Origin: Paenibacillus uliginis N3/975
Lineage (GTDB): Bacteria > Bacillota > Bacilli > Paenibacillales > Paenibacillaceae
DNA: 64,000 nt
Reading direction: 5' to 3'
Assembly (NCBI RefSeq): GCF_900177425.1
Contig: NZ_LT840184.1
Location: 5,286,014-5,350,013, forward strand
Shown piece by piece: positions 16,751 through 24,906 of this stretch. Numbering within the stretch: the stretch's first letter is position 1; each line of letters starts with the position of its first letter. A model generated the notes under the pieces. The model was not told where the DNA came from and did no database searches. It worked only from the letters and a program-made list of their open reading frames with translations. The translations under genes were made by a program, and so were the position numbers.

Positions 16751-17578
16751 TCATATCATCCAATGCTGCCAATCCTGCTGAACGCTCTCCAGCTCGTTCA
16801 ACCATTCCCGAGTCCGTTTCAACAGCTGTGATCGCTGCAGCCCCGCAGAATACGTATGATCTCCCTGGAAGATAATCTCTTTATCACAGCGTCCCTCGGG
16901 ACGCATCCAGAACACTTTTTGATACAGGAACGCATAATCGACCGGGATAATTTCGTCAGACGTTCCGTGGATGACCAGCACATCTCCAGTGAACTTGATC
17001 GCCTCCTGAAACGGCTGCCCCGCTGCAAGCGATTCGAAAAACGCCGGTGTGAATTCATAGCCGAGGTAATCTGCTTTTCCAGATTTCACGGACGCGTCGT
17101 ACACGTCACGGCCCGTAATAGTCACAATATCATTAAACGGATAACCTACAGCCGACCATAGAACAAGATTCTTGACCCGGCGGTCGCGGACAGCTGTCTG
17201 AAGCGCTACGGCTCCTCCAAGACTGTGACCGATTAGCGTCACCCGGGTTGGGTCAACATCGGTGCATCTCAGTCCGTAATCTAGTACGGAACGGGTCTGA
17301 GCAATCATGGACTCCAGCCCTTCAGCTCCGTAGCAGCCAGAGCTTTCTCCGCAGCCGATATAATCGAAGCGGAGTACCATATACCCATCCTCTGCAAGCT
17401 CCCGCGCTGTCTTCACGAACAGGCGATCCACGCCGATCCGGCTTCCGACGAAGCCGTGGCAGATGACAACGAGTGGAACACGATTGCAGCGCCCTTCCTG
17501 TCGCCCGTCTTTAGACGGATAATGTATACTTGCCGTTAGTTCCTCCTGATTGTGACGGATGATGATCTGCCGCTCCAT
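16751..17578 (-). CDS. Alpha/beta hydrolase (esterase/peptidase-like)
   Basis: About 275 residues. Alpha/beta hydrolase fold with oxyanion segment VVICHGFVGSRIGVDRL, nucleophile elbow TLIGHSLGGAVALQ (Ser at about 117), acid-side VIHGTSDEIIPVDYA and catalytic His in FQGDHTYSAG. The pattern resembles the bacterial dienelactone hydrolase/BAAT-like esterases that act on small esters; no specific substrate can be given. Two starts are possible: ATG 17584 abuts the GGGGAGGA ribosome site, while ATG 17578 has proper spacing, so the latter is chosen. No signal peptide, hence cytoplasmic. It shares a terminator with doxX. Confidence 0.85.
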   Translation of the reverse strand: MERQIIIRHNQEELTASIHYPSKDGRQEGRCNRVPLVVICHGFVGSRIGVDRLFVKTARELAEDGYMVLRFDYIGCGESSGCYGAEGLESMIAQTRSVLDYGLRCTDVDPTRVTLIGHSLGGAVALQTAVRDRRVKNLVLWSAVGYPFNDIVTITGRDVYDASVKSGKADYLGYEFTPAFFESLAAGQPFQEAIKFTGDVLVIHGTSDEIIPVDYAFLYQKVFWMRPEGRCDKEIIFQGDHTYSAGLQRSQLLKRTREWLNELESVQQDWQHWMI

Positions 17579-17752
17579 GTCCATTCCTCCCCGAAAGACT
17601 TTTCATATATAATAATAATTCCGATAAGTTTAATATGAATTAATTAAAATTATCTTAGCATTACCTATATGAGTTGTCAACGGGACGGAACGGGCCATTT
17701 TTGAACCACATCAAAAAGTGATATTTATAACATTCAACTGTCTCTCTTCATC

Positions 17753-18043
17753 TTATTCGTAGCTGCGACGGAACATGGAGTGTGTCTCGACCCGGCCGCT
17801 CCAGTCATTCATCCACTGTGCATCATCACGTTCATTAGCCCAAAGGTTTAATCCGCTTGCCTCTCCTTCTTCCGTTTCAGCTCCGATTGTCTCTTCCGAC
17901 GAAACTAGATTCATGCTGCCTGCAGCAAAAGGGTGATCGTCTGGAGTTATAATCCCGATGTCCGTATCGACGCCATCCATTCTTTCCCCTTCTGAAGCCT
18001 GTCTTTCTGCCGCTGTGCTGCGTGCATTGTACTCTTGTGTCAT
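17753..18043 (-). CDS. Hypothetical acidic protein
   Basis: 96 residues from ATG 18043 (MTQEYNARST), chosen because GAAAGGGA lies 7-8 nt upstream; an ATG at 18085 in the same frame has no ribosome site. The protein is acidic and low in hydrophobic residues (GMDGV..DIGIITPDDHPFAAG), probably flexible, ending NDWSGRVETHSMFRRSYE. No family recognised. It is divergent from the padR gene, and the codon pattern looks coding. Confidence 0.55.
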   Translation of the reverse strand: MTQEYNARSTAAERQASEGERMDGVDTDIGIITPDDHPFAAGSMNLVSSEETIGAETEEGEASGLNLWANERDDAQWMNDWSGRVETHSMFRRSYE

Positions 18044-18165
18044 ACGAATGTTCCCTTTCGTGTGTGGTTGTTCCTGAATGTTCATTCAAGATTGCTTATA
18101 TTGTTAAGAAGCTGACGGGGAATTATTCTCTTTTTGTCAAAGGTTCACTTTTCTCACACATTAAC

Positions 18166-18212
18166 TTGCAATACAAGGTAGATCATTGTAAACTATGTTG
18201 TATTACAACATA
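18166..18212 (+). promoter_or_regulatory. padR promoter with operator-like dyad
   Basis: TTGCAA (18166-18171), 17-bp spacer, TAAACT (18189-18194), then a perfect 19-bp dyad TATGTTGTATTACAACATA (18194-18212) overlapping the start of transcription. PadR proteins bind ATGT...ACAT dyads and repress their own operons, so autorepression is likely. Confidence 0.6.
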
Positions 18213-18233
18213 CTCAGCTCAAAGGAGTTTGCC

Positions 18234-18575
18234 ATGACAACGCAAAGTCAGATGCTAAAAGGGATATTGGAAGGCTGCATCCTGTCACTAATGGAAAATC
18301 GCGAAGTGTACGGATACGAGCTCAGCACCCTGCTTGAACAGAGCGGCTTAACGTTCGTTAGCGAAGGCAGCATTTACCCCCTTCTCCTCCGGATGCAGAA
18401 AGAGCAATTGATTGAGGGCACGCTCCGTTCAGACACCGGCTCCGGCGGACCTCCCCGGAAATATTACAACCTGACGGAGAAGGGACTGGACACCTTATCT
18501 CAATTTAAACAGCATTGGGGTACGCTGAAGCATAGTGTGGATCACATTTTAGACAACGGAGGAACAAAGTCATGA
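18234..18575 (+). CDS. PadR-family transcriptional regulator
   Basis: 113 residues from ATG 18234, 6 nt after AAAGGAG. Winged helix domain of the PadR family: MLKGILEGCILSLMENREVYGYEL (about 6-29), then EGSIYPLLLRMQKEQLIEGT and the wing SGGPPRKYYNLTEKGLD. It is a short PadR-s2 type without the long C-terminal dimer domain. The next gene, a DUF1129 membrane protein, overlaps it by 4 bp (ATGA), so the pair is one operon, and such pairs are common in Bacilli. A dyad overlaps the promoter. Targets beyond itself are unknown. Confidence 0.92.
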   Translation: MTTQSQMLKGILEGCILSLMENREVYGYELSTLLEQSGLTFVSEGSIYPLLLRMQKEQLIEGTLRSDTGSGGPPRKYYNLTEKGLDTLSQFKQHWGTLKHSVDHILDNGGTKS

Positions 18576-19234
18576 AGATTAAACAGATGGTCCGGGAAAA
18601 CAACCGGCTACAAGAGCTGATGACACCATCCAACTTGAAATATTACGAAGACATGGTCGTCTATATCCGTACCAGTGCTGTAAATGAAGCCCGGGGTGAA
18701 GAGCTTTTGCTCGAGATGGCCCAGCATCTGCTGGATGCCCAGAGCAAGGGCAAAAGTGCGAAAGAAGTCTTCGGCAACGATCCTGAGGCATATTGCGCAG
18801 AGCTTGTAGAGAATTTGCCCAAGCTGAAGGGTCTAAGCCAGATCCAGCTTAGCTTGATGATTCCTTGGGTGGCGCTAACCTGGTTCTTTTTCGCCCAAGC
18901 TCTGGTCGGTTTCTTCACGATGATGACGGGTGGTAATGTGGAGAAAATGTCTCAAGTTCGTATATCCACCCTTCTGCTCGTTGCTGCAGGCTCCTATATT
19001 TTGATCAAACTGATCATGAACCTGATGAACAAAGATGCCTTCCAGCCAGAAGACAGCAAACGTAAAATCAACATTCGCAACATGGGAATTTATATCGCGG
19101 TCGTTGTCGTCATCCTGGTTGCAGGGGTTTGGCTTGGCCGCTCTCTTCCCGTTCTCATTATCCCGCCTTGGGCTAGCCTCGTTATTTTCATTGTCGGTTT
19201 GATCGGAACCAAAGTTTTTTTCTCCAGAAAATAA
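18572..19234 (+). CDS. DUF1129-like membrane protein paired with PadR
   Basis: 220 residues. The N-terminal cytoplasmic part (1-95) is helical and contains RGEELLLEMAQHLLDAQSKG and NDPEAYCAELVENLP, the usual DUF1129/DUF1048-like motif. It is followed by four membrane helices, e.g. LSLMIPWVALTWFFFAQALV, ISTLLLVAAGSYILIKLIMN, IYIAVVVVILVAGVWLG, ASLVIFIVGLIGTKVFF. It is translationally coupled to padR by an ATGA overlap. Function is unknown; membrane stress sensing has been suggested for PadR-linked membrane proteins in general, but nothing here proves it. Confidence 0.85.
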   Translation: MKIKQMVRENNRLQELMTPSNLKYYEDMVVYIRTSAVNEARGEELLLEMAQHLLDAQSKGKSAKEVFGNDPEAYCAELVENLPKLKGLSQIQLSLMIPWVALTWFFFAQALVGFFTMMTGGNVEKMSQVRISTLLLVAAGSYILIKLIMNLMNKDAFQPEDSKRKINIRNMGIYIAVVVVILVAGVWLGRSLPVLIIPPWASLVIFIVGLIGTKVFFSRK

Positions 19235-19276
19235 ATCGTCTTTACTTGGATCAAGAATAAAGATAGTCATAGTCCA

Positions 19277-19318
19277 AAAGAGCCTGCATTCCTTGGAACG
19301 GAATGCAGGCTCTTTTTA
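19277..19318 (+). terminator. Terminator of the padR operon
   Basis: Perfect stem AAAGAGCCTGCATTCC / GGAATGCAGGCTCTTT around 7 nt with a T5 run; usable in both directions between convergent padR-DUF1129 and ilvA. Confidence 0.92.
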
Positions 19319-19380
19319 CATGTAGAATCGTATGACGATGAGTATGTCGGTTGTCAGAGCTTAGGTCTTGCTCCTGCGGA

Positions 19381-20649
19381 TTAGATCAGCAGGTTAAACA
19401 GGTTCATGTTTTTGTTGAGTTCGGTGTAATCGAGTCCTTTCCGGTTCATCCGCTCGACCAACGGACCGTAATCCTCCGGATGTAGCAGCTCAATCCCGAC
19501 TAGTGCGGGACCGTCCTCTTTATTGTGCTTCTTCGTATATTCAAACCGTGCGATATCGTCGTCTGGTCCAAGCACTTCCTCCAGAAACTCACGCAGTGCT
19601 CCCGCACGTTGCGGGAAGTTGATCATGAAATAATGCTTCAAACCTTCATAGATCAGAGAACGCTCCTTGATCTCCTGCATACGGTCGATGTCGTTGTTGC
19701 CGCCGCTAATAACGCAAACTACAGTTTTACCTCTGATCTTGTCACCATACAGATCCAGGGCTGCTACGGACAGGGCCCCAGCCGGCTCAACCACGATGGC
19801 ATTCTCATTGTACAGCTCCAAGATGGTTGTGCACGCTTTGCCTTCGGGAACCATGACGATATCGTCCAGAAGTTCATTACAAATTTCATAGGGGAGCTGG
19901 CCGACTCTTTTGACCGCGGCACCATCAACAAACTTATCGATCTCTTTAAGCGTAACCACCTCACCGCGTTCCTTGGCTTCAATCATGGAAGCCGCCCCCA
20001 ACGGTTCAACACCAATCATCTGGGTCATCGGACTGACGGTTTTGACATAAGTCGATATTCCGGCTGCAAGACCGCCGCCACCAATGGTGACAAACATATA
20101 ATCCGCCGGTGCGTCTAGCTCTTCCATCACTTCCATCCCGATCGTTCCGTTACCCGCTACAATGCGGGGTTCATCGAATGGATGAATGAAGGTCATCCCC
20201 TGTTCTTCGCATATCTTGATTGCTTCAGCATACGCATCGTCAAATGTATCTCCGGTCAGAATGACCTCCACGCTGCTCCCGCCAAAACGTTTGACCTGCT
20301 TCACCTTCTGGTTCGGTGTGGTGCTTGGCATAAAGATTTTGCCGCGAATGTTAAGCACCTTGCATGAAAAAGCCACGCCCTGAGCATGGTTTCCGGCACT
20401 CGCGCATACAATGCCTGCTGCCAGTTCCGCTTCGGTTAAGCTGCGGATCATGTTGTAGGCGCCCCGGATTTTAAAGGACCGGACCACCTGTAGATCTTCA
20501 CGTTTCAAGTACACATTACAGCCGTATTTGGCAGACAGCACCGCATCCCGCTGCAACGGTGTCCGTATGATCACCTCACGCAGCACGTGGTGAGCACGTA
20601 CGATATCTTCCATACCAACTGTTTTTTTCTGAGTTTGCGTTTCTTTCAT
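19381..20649 (-). CDS. ilvA: Threonine ammonia-lyase (threonine deaminase), biosynthetic
   Basis: 422 residues; pyridoxal-phosphate enzyme that turns threonine into 2-oxobutanoate, the first step of isoleucine synthesis. The PLP lysine is in RSFKIRGAYNMIRS (Lys about 61), the phosphate loop is TIGGGGLAAGIS (about 188-199), and a single ACT-like regulatory domain occupies about 335-420 (HYFMINFPQRAGALREFLEE), as in Bacillus IlvA rather than the longer E. coli form. The start ATG 20649 follows GGAGTGGG. A CodY-like box lies in the promoter. No other ilv gene is nearby. Confidence 0.94.
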   Translation of the reverse strand: MKETQTQKKTVGMEDIVRAHHVLREVIIRTPLQRDAVLSAKYGCNVYLKREDLQVVRSFKIRGAYNMIRSLTEAELAAGIVCASAGNHAQGVAFSCKVLNIRGKIFMPSTTPNQKVKQVKRFGGSSVEVILTGDTFDDAYAEAIKICEEQGMTFIHPFDEPRIVAGNGTIGMEVMEELDAPADYMFVTIGGGGLAAGISTYVKTVSPMTQMIGVEPLGAASMIEAKERGEVVTLKEIDKFVDGAAVKRVGQLPYEICNELLDDIVMVPEGKACTTILELYNENAIVVEPAGALSVAALDLYGDKIRGKTVVCVISGGNNDIDRMQEIKERSLIYEGLKHYFMINFPQRAGALREFLEEVLGPDDDIARFEYTKKHNKEDGPALVGIELLHPEDYGPLVERMNRKGLDYTELNKNMNLFNLLI

Positions 20650-20721
20650 AATCCCACTCCACTTCGCCGCCCGGGTGGCGGATCGCCTTCCGTCTACCCT
20701 TGAACTTGTTTTATTTATCCT

Positions 20722-20750
20722 ATTGTATCACTTTTCATGAAATTTACTTG
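20722..20750 (-). promoter_or_regulatory. ilvA promoter with CodY-like box
   Basis: On the minus strand TACAAT (20722-20727) is a good -10. Just upstream, 20730-20744 reads AATTTCATGAAAAGT, 12 of 15 matches to the CodY box AATTTTCWGAAAATT. CodY represses branched-chain amino acid genes in Firmicutes; here it would overlap the -35 region. Confidence 0.4.
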
Positions 20751-20858
20751 GGTCATTTCACTAGTTATGAAAAGAGGCTTAGTATATCCGCATGAACTTC
20801 CAATCCAAAGGCCATAATAATATTCGTTAAATATCAAACGATAAGGAGCTACTAAAAA

Positions 20859-21365
20859 ATGGGTATTCTAAACGGTAATCCCAAAGATGAGCCGATGCAT
20901 TACGGTGAAATTTTTGTTGTGTGGACAGCTTCTACGGTTGCTAAAGGCGCCGTCTCCTGCTACAAAGCCTATTTAAACCACGCCGGGGACAACGATCTCA
21001 AAAAAATACTGAAAGACCTGATCGATCAAGCCTCGCTGGAAATTAAGGAACTCGATAAATTACTCACGGATAACGGAATTGCTCCTGCTCCCGCGTTACC
21101 TGAACGACCTGAAGTCAAACTTGAGGACATTCCTGCGGGTGCACGATTCACAGATCCGGAAATCGCTGCTACAATTGCAATGGAAACCGCAGCTGGACTT
21201 GTGGCATGTAGCCAAGCTATGGGACAGTCCATTCGGGTGGACATCGGTGCCTTATTTGCTAAGTACCATCTTGCCATGGCAGGATTAGGCGTAAGAATCC
21301 TCCAGATGAATAAAGAAAAAGGATGGCTTATCCCTCCACCCCTTCAGATGAAGCAACCTGAATAA
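20859..21365 (+). CDS. DUF3231-family protein
   Basis: 168 residues, soluble and helical, a single copy of the DUF3231 unit (many members carry two). Features include YGEIFVVWTASTVAKGAVSC near the N-terminus and KKILKDLIDQASLEIKELDKL, which recall ferritin-like four-helix bundles, with IAMETAAGLVACSQAMGQSI in the third helix. The family occurs in spore-forming Firmicutes and has no proven function. The ribosome site AAGGAGC lies 11 nt before the ATG. The gene is divergent from ilvA and ends at the terminator 21369-21396. Confidence 0.85.
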   Translation: MGILNGNPKDEPMHYGEIFVVWTASTVAKGAVSCYKAYLNHAGDNDLKKILKDLIDQASLEIKELDKLLTDNGIAPAPALPERPEVKLEDIPAGARFTDPEIAATIAMETAAGLVACSQAMGQSIRVDIGALFAKYHLAMAGLGVRILQMNKEKGWLIPPPLQMKQPE

Positions 21366-21368
21366 GCT

Positions 21369-21396
21369 AATAACCCGCTCCTTTGAGCGGGTTATT
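21369..21396 (+). terminator. Terminator after the DUF3231 gene
   Basis: Perfect 12-bp stem AATAACCCGCTC / GAGCGGGTTATT with a 4-nt loop; moderate T-rich tail. Confidence 0.85.
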
Positions 21397-21480
21397 GATT
21401 TATTTTTACATGGATTGCATGTGACCTTATTTTTATTTCCAGAGAATCGTAGACCTGCCCAAGCAGTCTCTTCCTTTATA

Positions 21481-21681
21481 TTAAAAAAGCATACCAAACA
21501 TGATAATTACGACACCCATTATTGAACATACTACTCCGCCATACCGTGTAAAAGATAATTGGACATCGCTTCGTTCAAAATCATCATCGATTCTTCTGAA
21601 CAACCATAATTCTGGATTTTTGTTAGCAATCAGGCCAACCGCAATCACAGCAAGACCAAGCAGTATCGGAAAAACTGACAT
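21481..21681 (-). CDS. Small two-helix membrane protein (DUF6199-like)
   Basis: 66 residues. Two membrane helices: FPILLGLAVIAVGLIANK (about 4-21) and YGGVVCSIMGVVIIMFGMLF (about 47-66), with a charged cytoplasmic or outer loop PELWLFRRIDDDFERSDVQL between them. AAAGGAG lies 9 nt before the ATG, which supports real translation. The pattern recalls small DUF6199 proteins of Bacillus/Paenibacillus, an unverified guess. Function unknown. Confidence 0.7.
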   Translation of the reverse strand: MSVFPILLGLAVIAVGLIANKNPELWLFRRIDDDFERSDVQLSFTRYGGVVCSIMGVVIIMFGMLF

Positions 21682-21843
21682 TTGATCAACTCCTTTAGAG
21701 ATAAATACTTATTTTTTATTTCATCCTTAATCATCCTGTAAGCAGTTTCATAACAATATACTTCTCTTAGTTATTTAATTTCCCTTCTTATGAATAAGAA
21801 ATATGTACCATTTTTACTGGATGTTTCTAAGCAAATCCACGAA

Positions 21844-21874
21844 ACAAAAAAACGCAACCACGTATGGCTGCGTT
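21844..21874 (-). terminator. Terminator of the kbl-tdh-regulator operon
   Basis: Minus-strand stem AACGCAGCCA / TGGTTGCGTT (one G-U pair), 4-nt loop, T7 run; 48 nt past the regulator stop. Confidence 0.9.
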
Positions 21875-21921
21875 CCTTAAAGTAAATCGATATTTCAATG
21901 ATATTAAAAACAGGAGGTCAT

Positions 21922-22491
21922 TTAACGACGAGCTGCGGCATCCGCATAGAATATAATGGTGTAAAATTTCGTGGTCTTCTTGCCCGGATTACGATATCGA
22001 TGCGGCCGGTTAGCAGAGAAATGGACGGAGTTGCCGGCAGGAACCGTATAACTTTCGTCTTCACGCCAGAGTTCAAGCTCCCCCTCATGCACAAAAATAT
22101 ATTCCTCGACGCCGTCATTATGTGCTTCAGACCCGTGGTCACACCCCGGATCCATCACCACCATATAAGACTCAAATTTGGTACGCAGATTATAAGAAAA
22201 CAACGGATAAACTCGGTAAGCACCCTCTGCCTCATGAAAAGGCTCCACCTCATCAGGCGACACTACGGTCACTTCGGTTTCCGACTCCTCAATGAGTGTG
22301 GTGAATGAAATGCCCAGTCCGCTAACGATTCGCCACAGTACGGAAATTGTCGGGTTTGAATCTCCGCGTTCGATTTGTCCTAGCATGGCTTTGCTTACAC
22401 CGGTCAACTCGGCAACGTTATCGAGGCTTAAGCCCCGTGATTTACGAATTGCTTGTAAATTTCTCCCTACTTTTTTATGAATGGGTTCCAA
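21922..22491 (-). CDS. XRE-family regulator with C-terminal cupin domain
   Basis: 189 residues. Helix-turn-helix of the XRE/Cro type at about 8-62 (LQAIRKSRGLSLDNVAELTG, SKAMLGQIERGDSNPTISVL) and a cupin domain at about 105-185 (EEYIFVHEGELELWREDESY, NSVHFSANRPHRYRN), which probably senses a small ligand. Such proteins often control amino acid or polyamine use. Start is TTG 22491 with AAGGAGG 11 nt upstream. It is the third gene of the kbl-tdh operon, so it most likely regulates threonine breakdown; ligand and operator are inferred only. Confidence 0.88.
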   Translation of the reverse strand: MEPIHKKVGRNLQAIRKSRGLSLDNVAELTGVSKAMLGQIERGDSNPTISVLWRIVSGLGISFTTLIEESETEVTVVSPDEVEPFHEAEGAYRVYPLFSYNLRTKFESYMVVMDPGCDHGSEAHNDGVEEYIFVHEGELELWREDESYTVPAGNSVHFSANRPHRYRNPGKKTTKFYTIIFYADAAARR

Positions 22492-22523
22492 TCGAACAAT
22501 ATCCTCCTTCTGATCCTAAGCGG

Positions 22524-23492
22524 TTAACTGATCTTGCTCTGATCAGCCTGCAGCTTCACCATAAGCTTTGACACCATATCATCGGTCATATGGTTCAAAT
22601 CATATTGTACATCAAATCCCCATTCTTCGCGTGCTGCCGTTGCATCAATGGAATCCGGCCATTCGTTTGCGATGGCTTGGCGGACCGGATCCACATCATA
22701 ATCAAGCATAAATTCCGGAATATGCCGGCGGATGTTGGCGGCAATTCCTTCAGGATCAACACTCATCGCCGTTACATTAAAGGCATTGCGATGCTTCAGC
22801 TTGGAAGGGTCTGCCTCCATGAGTGTGATAACGGCTTGGATAGCGTCCGGCATGTACATCATATCAAGGTATGTCCCTTTATTAATATAGGAAGTATAGC
22901 TACCGCTGCGGATAGCAGCTCCATACATTTCAACCGAGTAATCAGTTGTTCCTCCTCCCGGAGGCGCTGAGTGGGATATCAGACCTGGAAAACGTAAGCC
23001 ACGGGTGTCCACTCCATATTTATGGTAATAGTAATCACATAGCAGCTCACCCGCAACCTTGCTGACACCATACATCGTTAAAGGACGCTGCAGCGTGTCC
23101 TGCGGTGTGGCATTTTTGGGGGTGTCTGATCCAAATGCTGCTATGGAGCTCGGTGTAAAGAACTGACAGGACAACGCCCGCGCCGTCTCCAGCCCGCTTA
23201 ACAAACCGCCCATGTTCAGGTGCCAAGCAAGCGCTGGATCTGATTCTGCTTTAGCGGACAAAAGTGCTGCAAGGTGAATAATTGTATCTGCCTTGTGCTC
23301 CCTTGCCGCCTCATAAAATGCAGTGCTATCCGTTACATCTAATGTTCTGAACGGTCCTAACTGTACCGTTTCATGATGGATCTGGCGAATATCTGTCGCG
23401 AGTACGGCTTCTTCACCGTAGATTTGCCGCAATTTCGCCACCAAATCACAACCGATCTGACCGAGCGCACCTGTTACCATAATCCGTTTCAT
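22524..23492 (-). CDS. tdh: L-threonine 3-dehydrogenase, short-chain (epimerase-like) type
   Basis: 322 residues of the extended short-chain dehydrogenase fold: nucleotide motif MVTGALGQIGCDLV (about 5-18, GxxGxxG), catalytic Tyr-Lys in LTMYGVSKVAGELL (about 138-151) and FPGLISHSAPPGGGTTDYSV typical of SDR-type threonine dehydrogenases. It oxidises threonine to 2-amino-3-ketobutyrate with NAD+. The gene directly downstream of kbl, the next enzyme of the pathway, makes the call firm over a generic UDP-glucose epimerase. Spacing to kbl is 14 nt, so the two are co-transcribed. Confidence 0.9.
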   Translation of the reverse strand: MKRIMVTGALGQIGCDLVAKLRQIYGEEAVLATDIRQIHHETVQLGPFRTLDVTDSTAFYEAAREHKADTIIHLAALLSAKAESDPALAWHLNMGGLLSGLETARALSCQFFTPSSIAAFGSDTPKNATPQDTLQRPLTMYGVSKVAGELLCDYYYHKYGVDTRGLRFPGLISHSAPPGGGTTDYSVEMYGAAIRSGSYTSYINKGTYLDMMYMPDAIQAVITLMEADPSKLKHRNAFNVTAMSVDPEGIAANIRRHIPEFMLDYDVDPVRQAIANEWPDSIDATAAREEWGFDVQYDLNHMTDDMVSKLMVKLQADQSKIS

Positions 23493-23506
23493 TGTTTCGT
23501 GCCCCC

Positions 23507-24700
23507 TTAACGAACCAGACCCAGTTCGCGTCCGATGGTTTCATATGCGGAGAGTGCGCGATCCAGCATCTCCCTAGTATGCATAGCGGTAGGCATGTTA
23601 CGAACTCTTCCTGTCCCTTTCGGTACTGTCGGGAACACGATCGCTTTGGCATATACGCCTTCTTCGTACAATCTGATGCTGAACTTCTGTGTTGTCACCT
23701 CGTCCCCGATGATGCAAGGCGTTATCGGAGTTTCCGTAGACCCTATAGAATAACCAAGATTTTTGAGCCCTTCCTGCAGGTATCTGGTATTCTCCCAGAG
23801 CTTGGTTTGAAGCTCATTACTGTTCTGAAGAATGTCAACAGCGCTAATACAAGCGGCAACAGTGCCTGGAGGCAATGCCGTTGAGAACAGGAACGGCCGG
23901 CTGCGGACCTTGAGCCAATCAACTAGATCACGGGATCCGGCAACATACCCTCCGACCACACCGACAGCCTTGGACAAAGTTCCGATCTGAATATCCACCC
24001 TGTCCGACAATCCGAAATGCTTCACAGTCCCCGCTCCGCCCCCAAGAACCCCAGAACCGTGGGCATCATCTACATATGTGATAAGATCATAGGCTTCCGC
24101 AATCTCTACAATTTCCGGAAGCTTCGCAATGTCGCCATCCATCGAGAACACGCCATCGGTAATGACCATGATCTTGTCGTATTGCCCGGACTCTCTCGCT
24201 TCTTTTGCTTTGGTCCGCAAATCTTCCATATCCGAGTGGTTATAACGAATAGCCTTCGCTTTAGTTAAACGACAGCCATCGATGATAGACGCGTGGTTTA
24301 ATTCATCGGATAGTATTGCATCACCGGCCCCCATCACAGCCGAGATCGCCGCCATGTTACAATTAAAACCGGATTGAAACGTAAGTACCGCTTCCGTTCC
24401 TTTGAAATGTGCAAGCCTCTCTTCAAGCTCAACATGAAGGGTTAGAGTTCCGTTAATAGAGCGGACAGCGCCGCTTCCCGTACCAAAATCGTTTGTTGCC
24501 CGGATGGCTGCTTCCTTCAATCGTTCATCATTCGCAAGGCCCAGATAGTTATTGGAGGATAGATTCACAAATTCACGGCCCTGAATGGTGATCAATGGAC
24601 CATTCGGACTTTCAAGAGGCTGGATCGTATTATAGAGTCCCTGTCCCTTGAGCTCTGTAAGATTCTGCTGCAAGAAAGCGCTTAACATTTTGCTTGCCAT
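23507..24700 (-). CDS. kbl: Glycine C-acetyltransferase (2-amino-3-ketobutyrate CoA ligase)
   Basis: 397 residues, fold-type I PLP enzyme of the alpha-oxoamine synthase family. It splits 2-amino-3-ketobutyrate with CoA into glycine and acetyl-CoA. Visible: SNNYLGLANDERL (about 49-61), TFQSGFNCNMAAISAV, YVDDAHGSGVLGGG (about 205-218) and the PLP lysine in IQIGTLSKAVGVVGGYVAGS (Lys about 244). The neighbouring tdh supports this over the closely related BioF. First gene of the three-gene operon; a good promoter lies at 24756-24784. Confidence 0.93.
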   Translation of the reverse strand: MASKMLSAFLQQNLTELKGQGLYNTIQPLESPNGPLITIQGREFVNLSSNNYLGLANDERLKEAAIRATNDFGTGSGAVRSINGTLTLHVELEERLAHFKGTEAVLTFQSGFNCNMAAISAVMGAGDAILSDELNHASIIDGCRLTKAKAIRYNHSDMEDLRTKAKEARESGQYDKIMVITDGVFSMDGDIAKLPEIVEIAEAYDLITYVDDAHGSGVLGGGAGTVKHFGLSDRVDIQIGTLSKAVGVVGGYVAGSRDLVDWLKVRSRPFLFSTALPPGTVAACISAVDILQNSNELQTKLWENTRYLQEGLKNLGYSIGSTETPITPCIIGDEVTTQKFSIRLYEEGVYAKAIVFPTVPKGTGRVRNMPTAMHTREMLDRALSAYETIGRELGLVR

Positions 24701-24755
24701 ATAAATTCCCTCCCATGGGTATGGATCTCAAACGATACCTTTTAATTACAATTTC

Positions 24756-24788
24756 ATTGTATGCAAAATATTACACTTATGCAATATA
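24756..24788 (-). promoter_or_regulatory. kbl operon promoter with direct repeats
   Basis: Minus strand: TTGCAT (24779-24784), 17-bp spacer, TACAAT (24756-24761). Two direct repeats TATGCAAWATA (24760-24770 and 24778-24788 on the plus strand), 18 bp apart, overlap the -10/spacer edge and the -35. They are a candidate operator for the XRE-cupin regulator of the same operon. Confidence 0.6.
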
Positions 24789-24847
24789 CCGCACAAAGAT
24801 ATGTTATATTAGATACACATCCAATTGGAAACGATTTCATTTTATTA

Positions 24848-24883
24848 AAAAAGAGAAGAAGGCATGTTCTTCCCTCTTCTCTA
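24848..24883 (-). terminator. Terminator after the MhqD-like gene
   Basis: Minus-strand stem AGAGAAGA / TCTTCTCT with a T6 run, 25 nt past the stop at 24907. Confidence 0.8.
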
Positions 24884-24906
24884 TGAACGCTCTATTCAGC
24901 CGAAGG

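Noticed and set aside
20650..20860. T-box riboswitch before ilvA
   Set aside because: The leader from the predicted start is too short and lacks the T-box and specifier structure; only a small GC hairpin is present.
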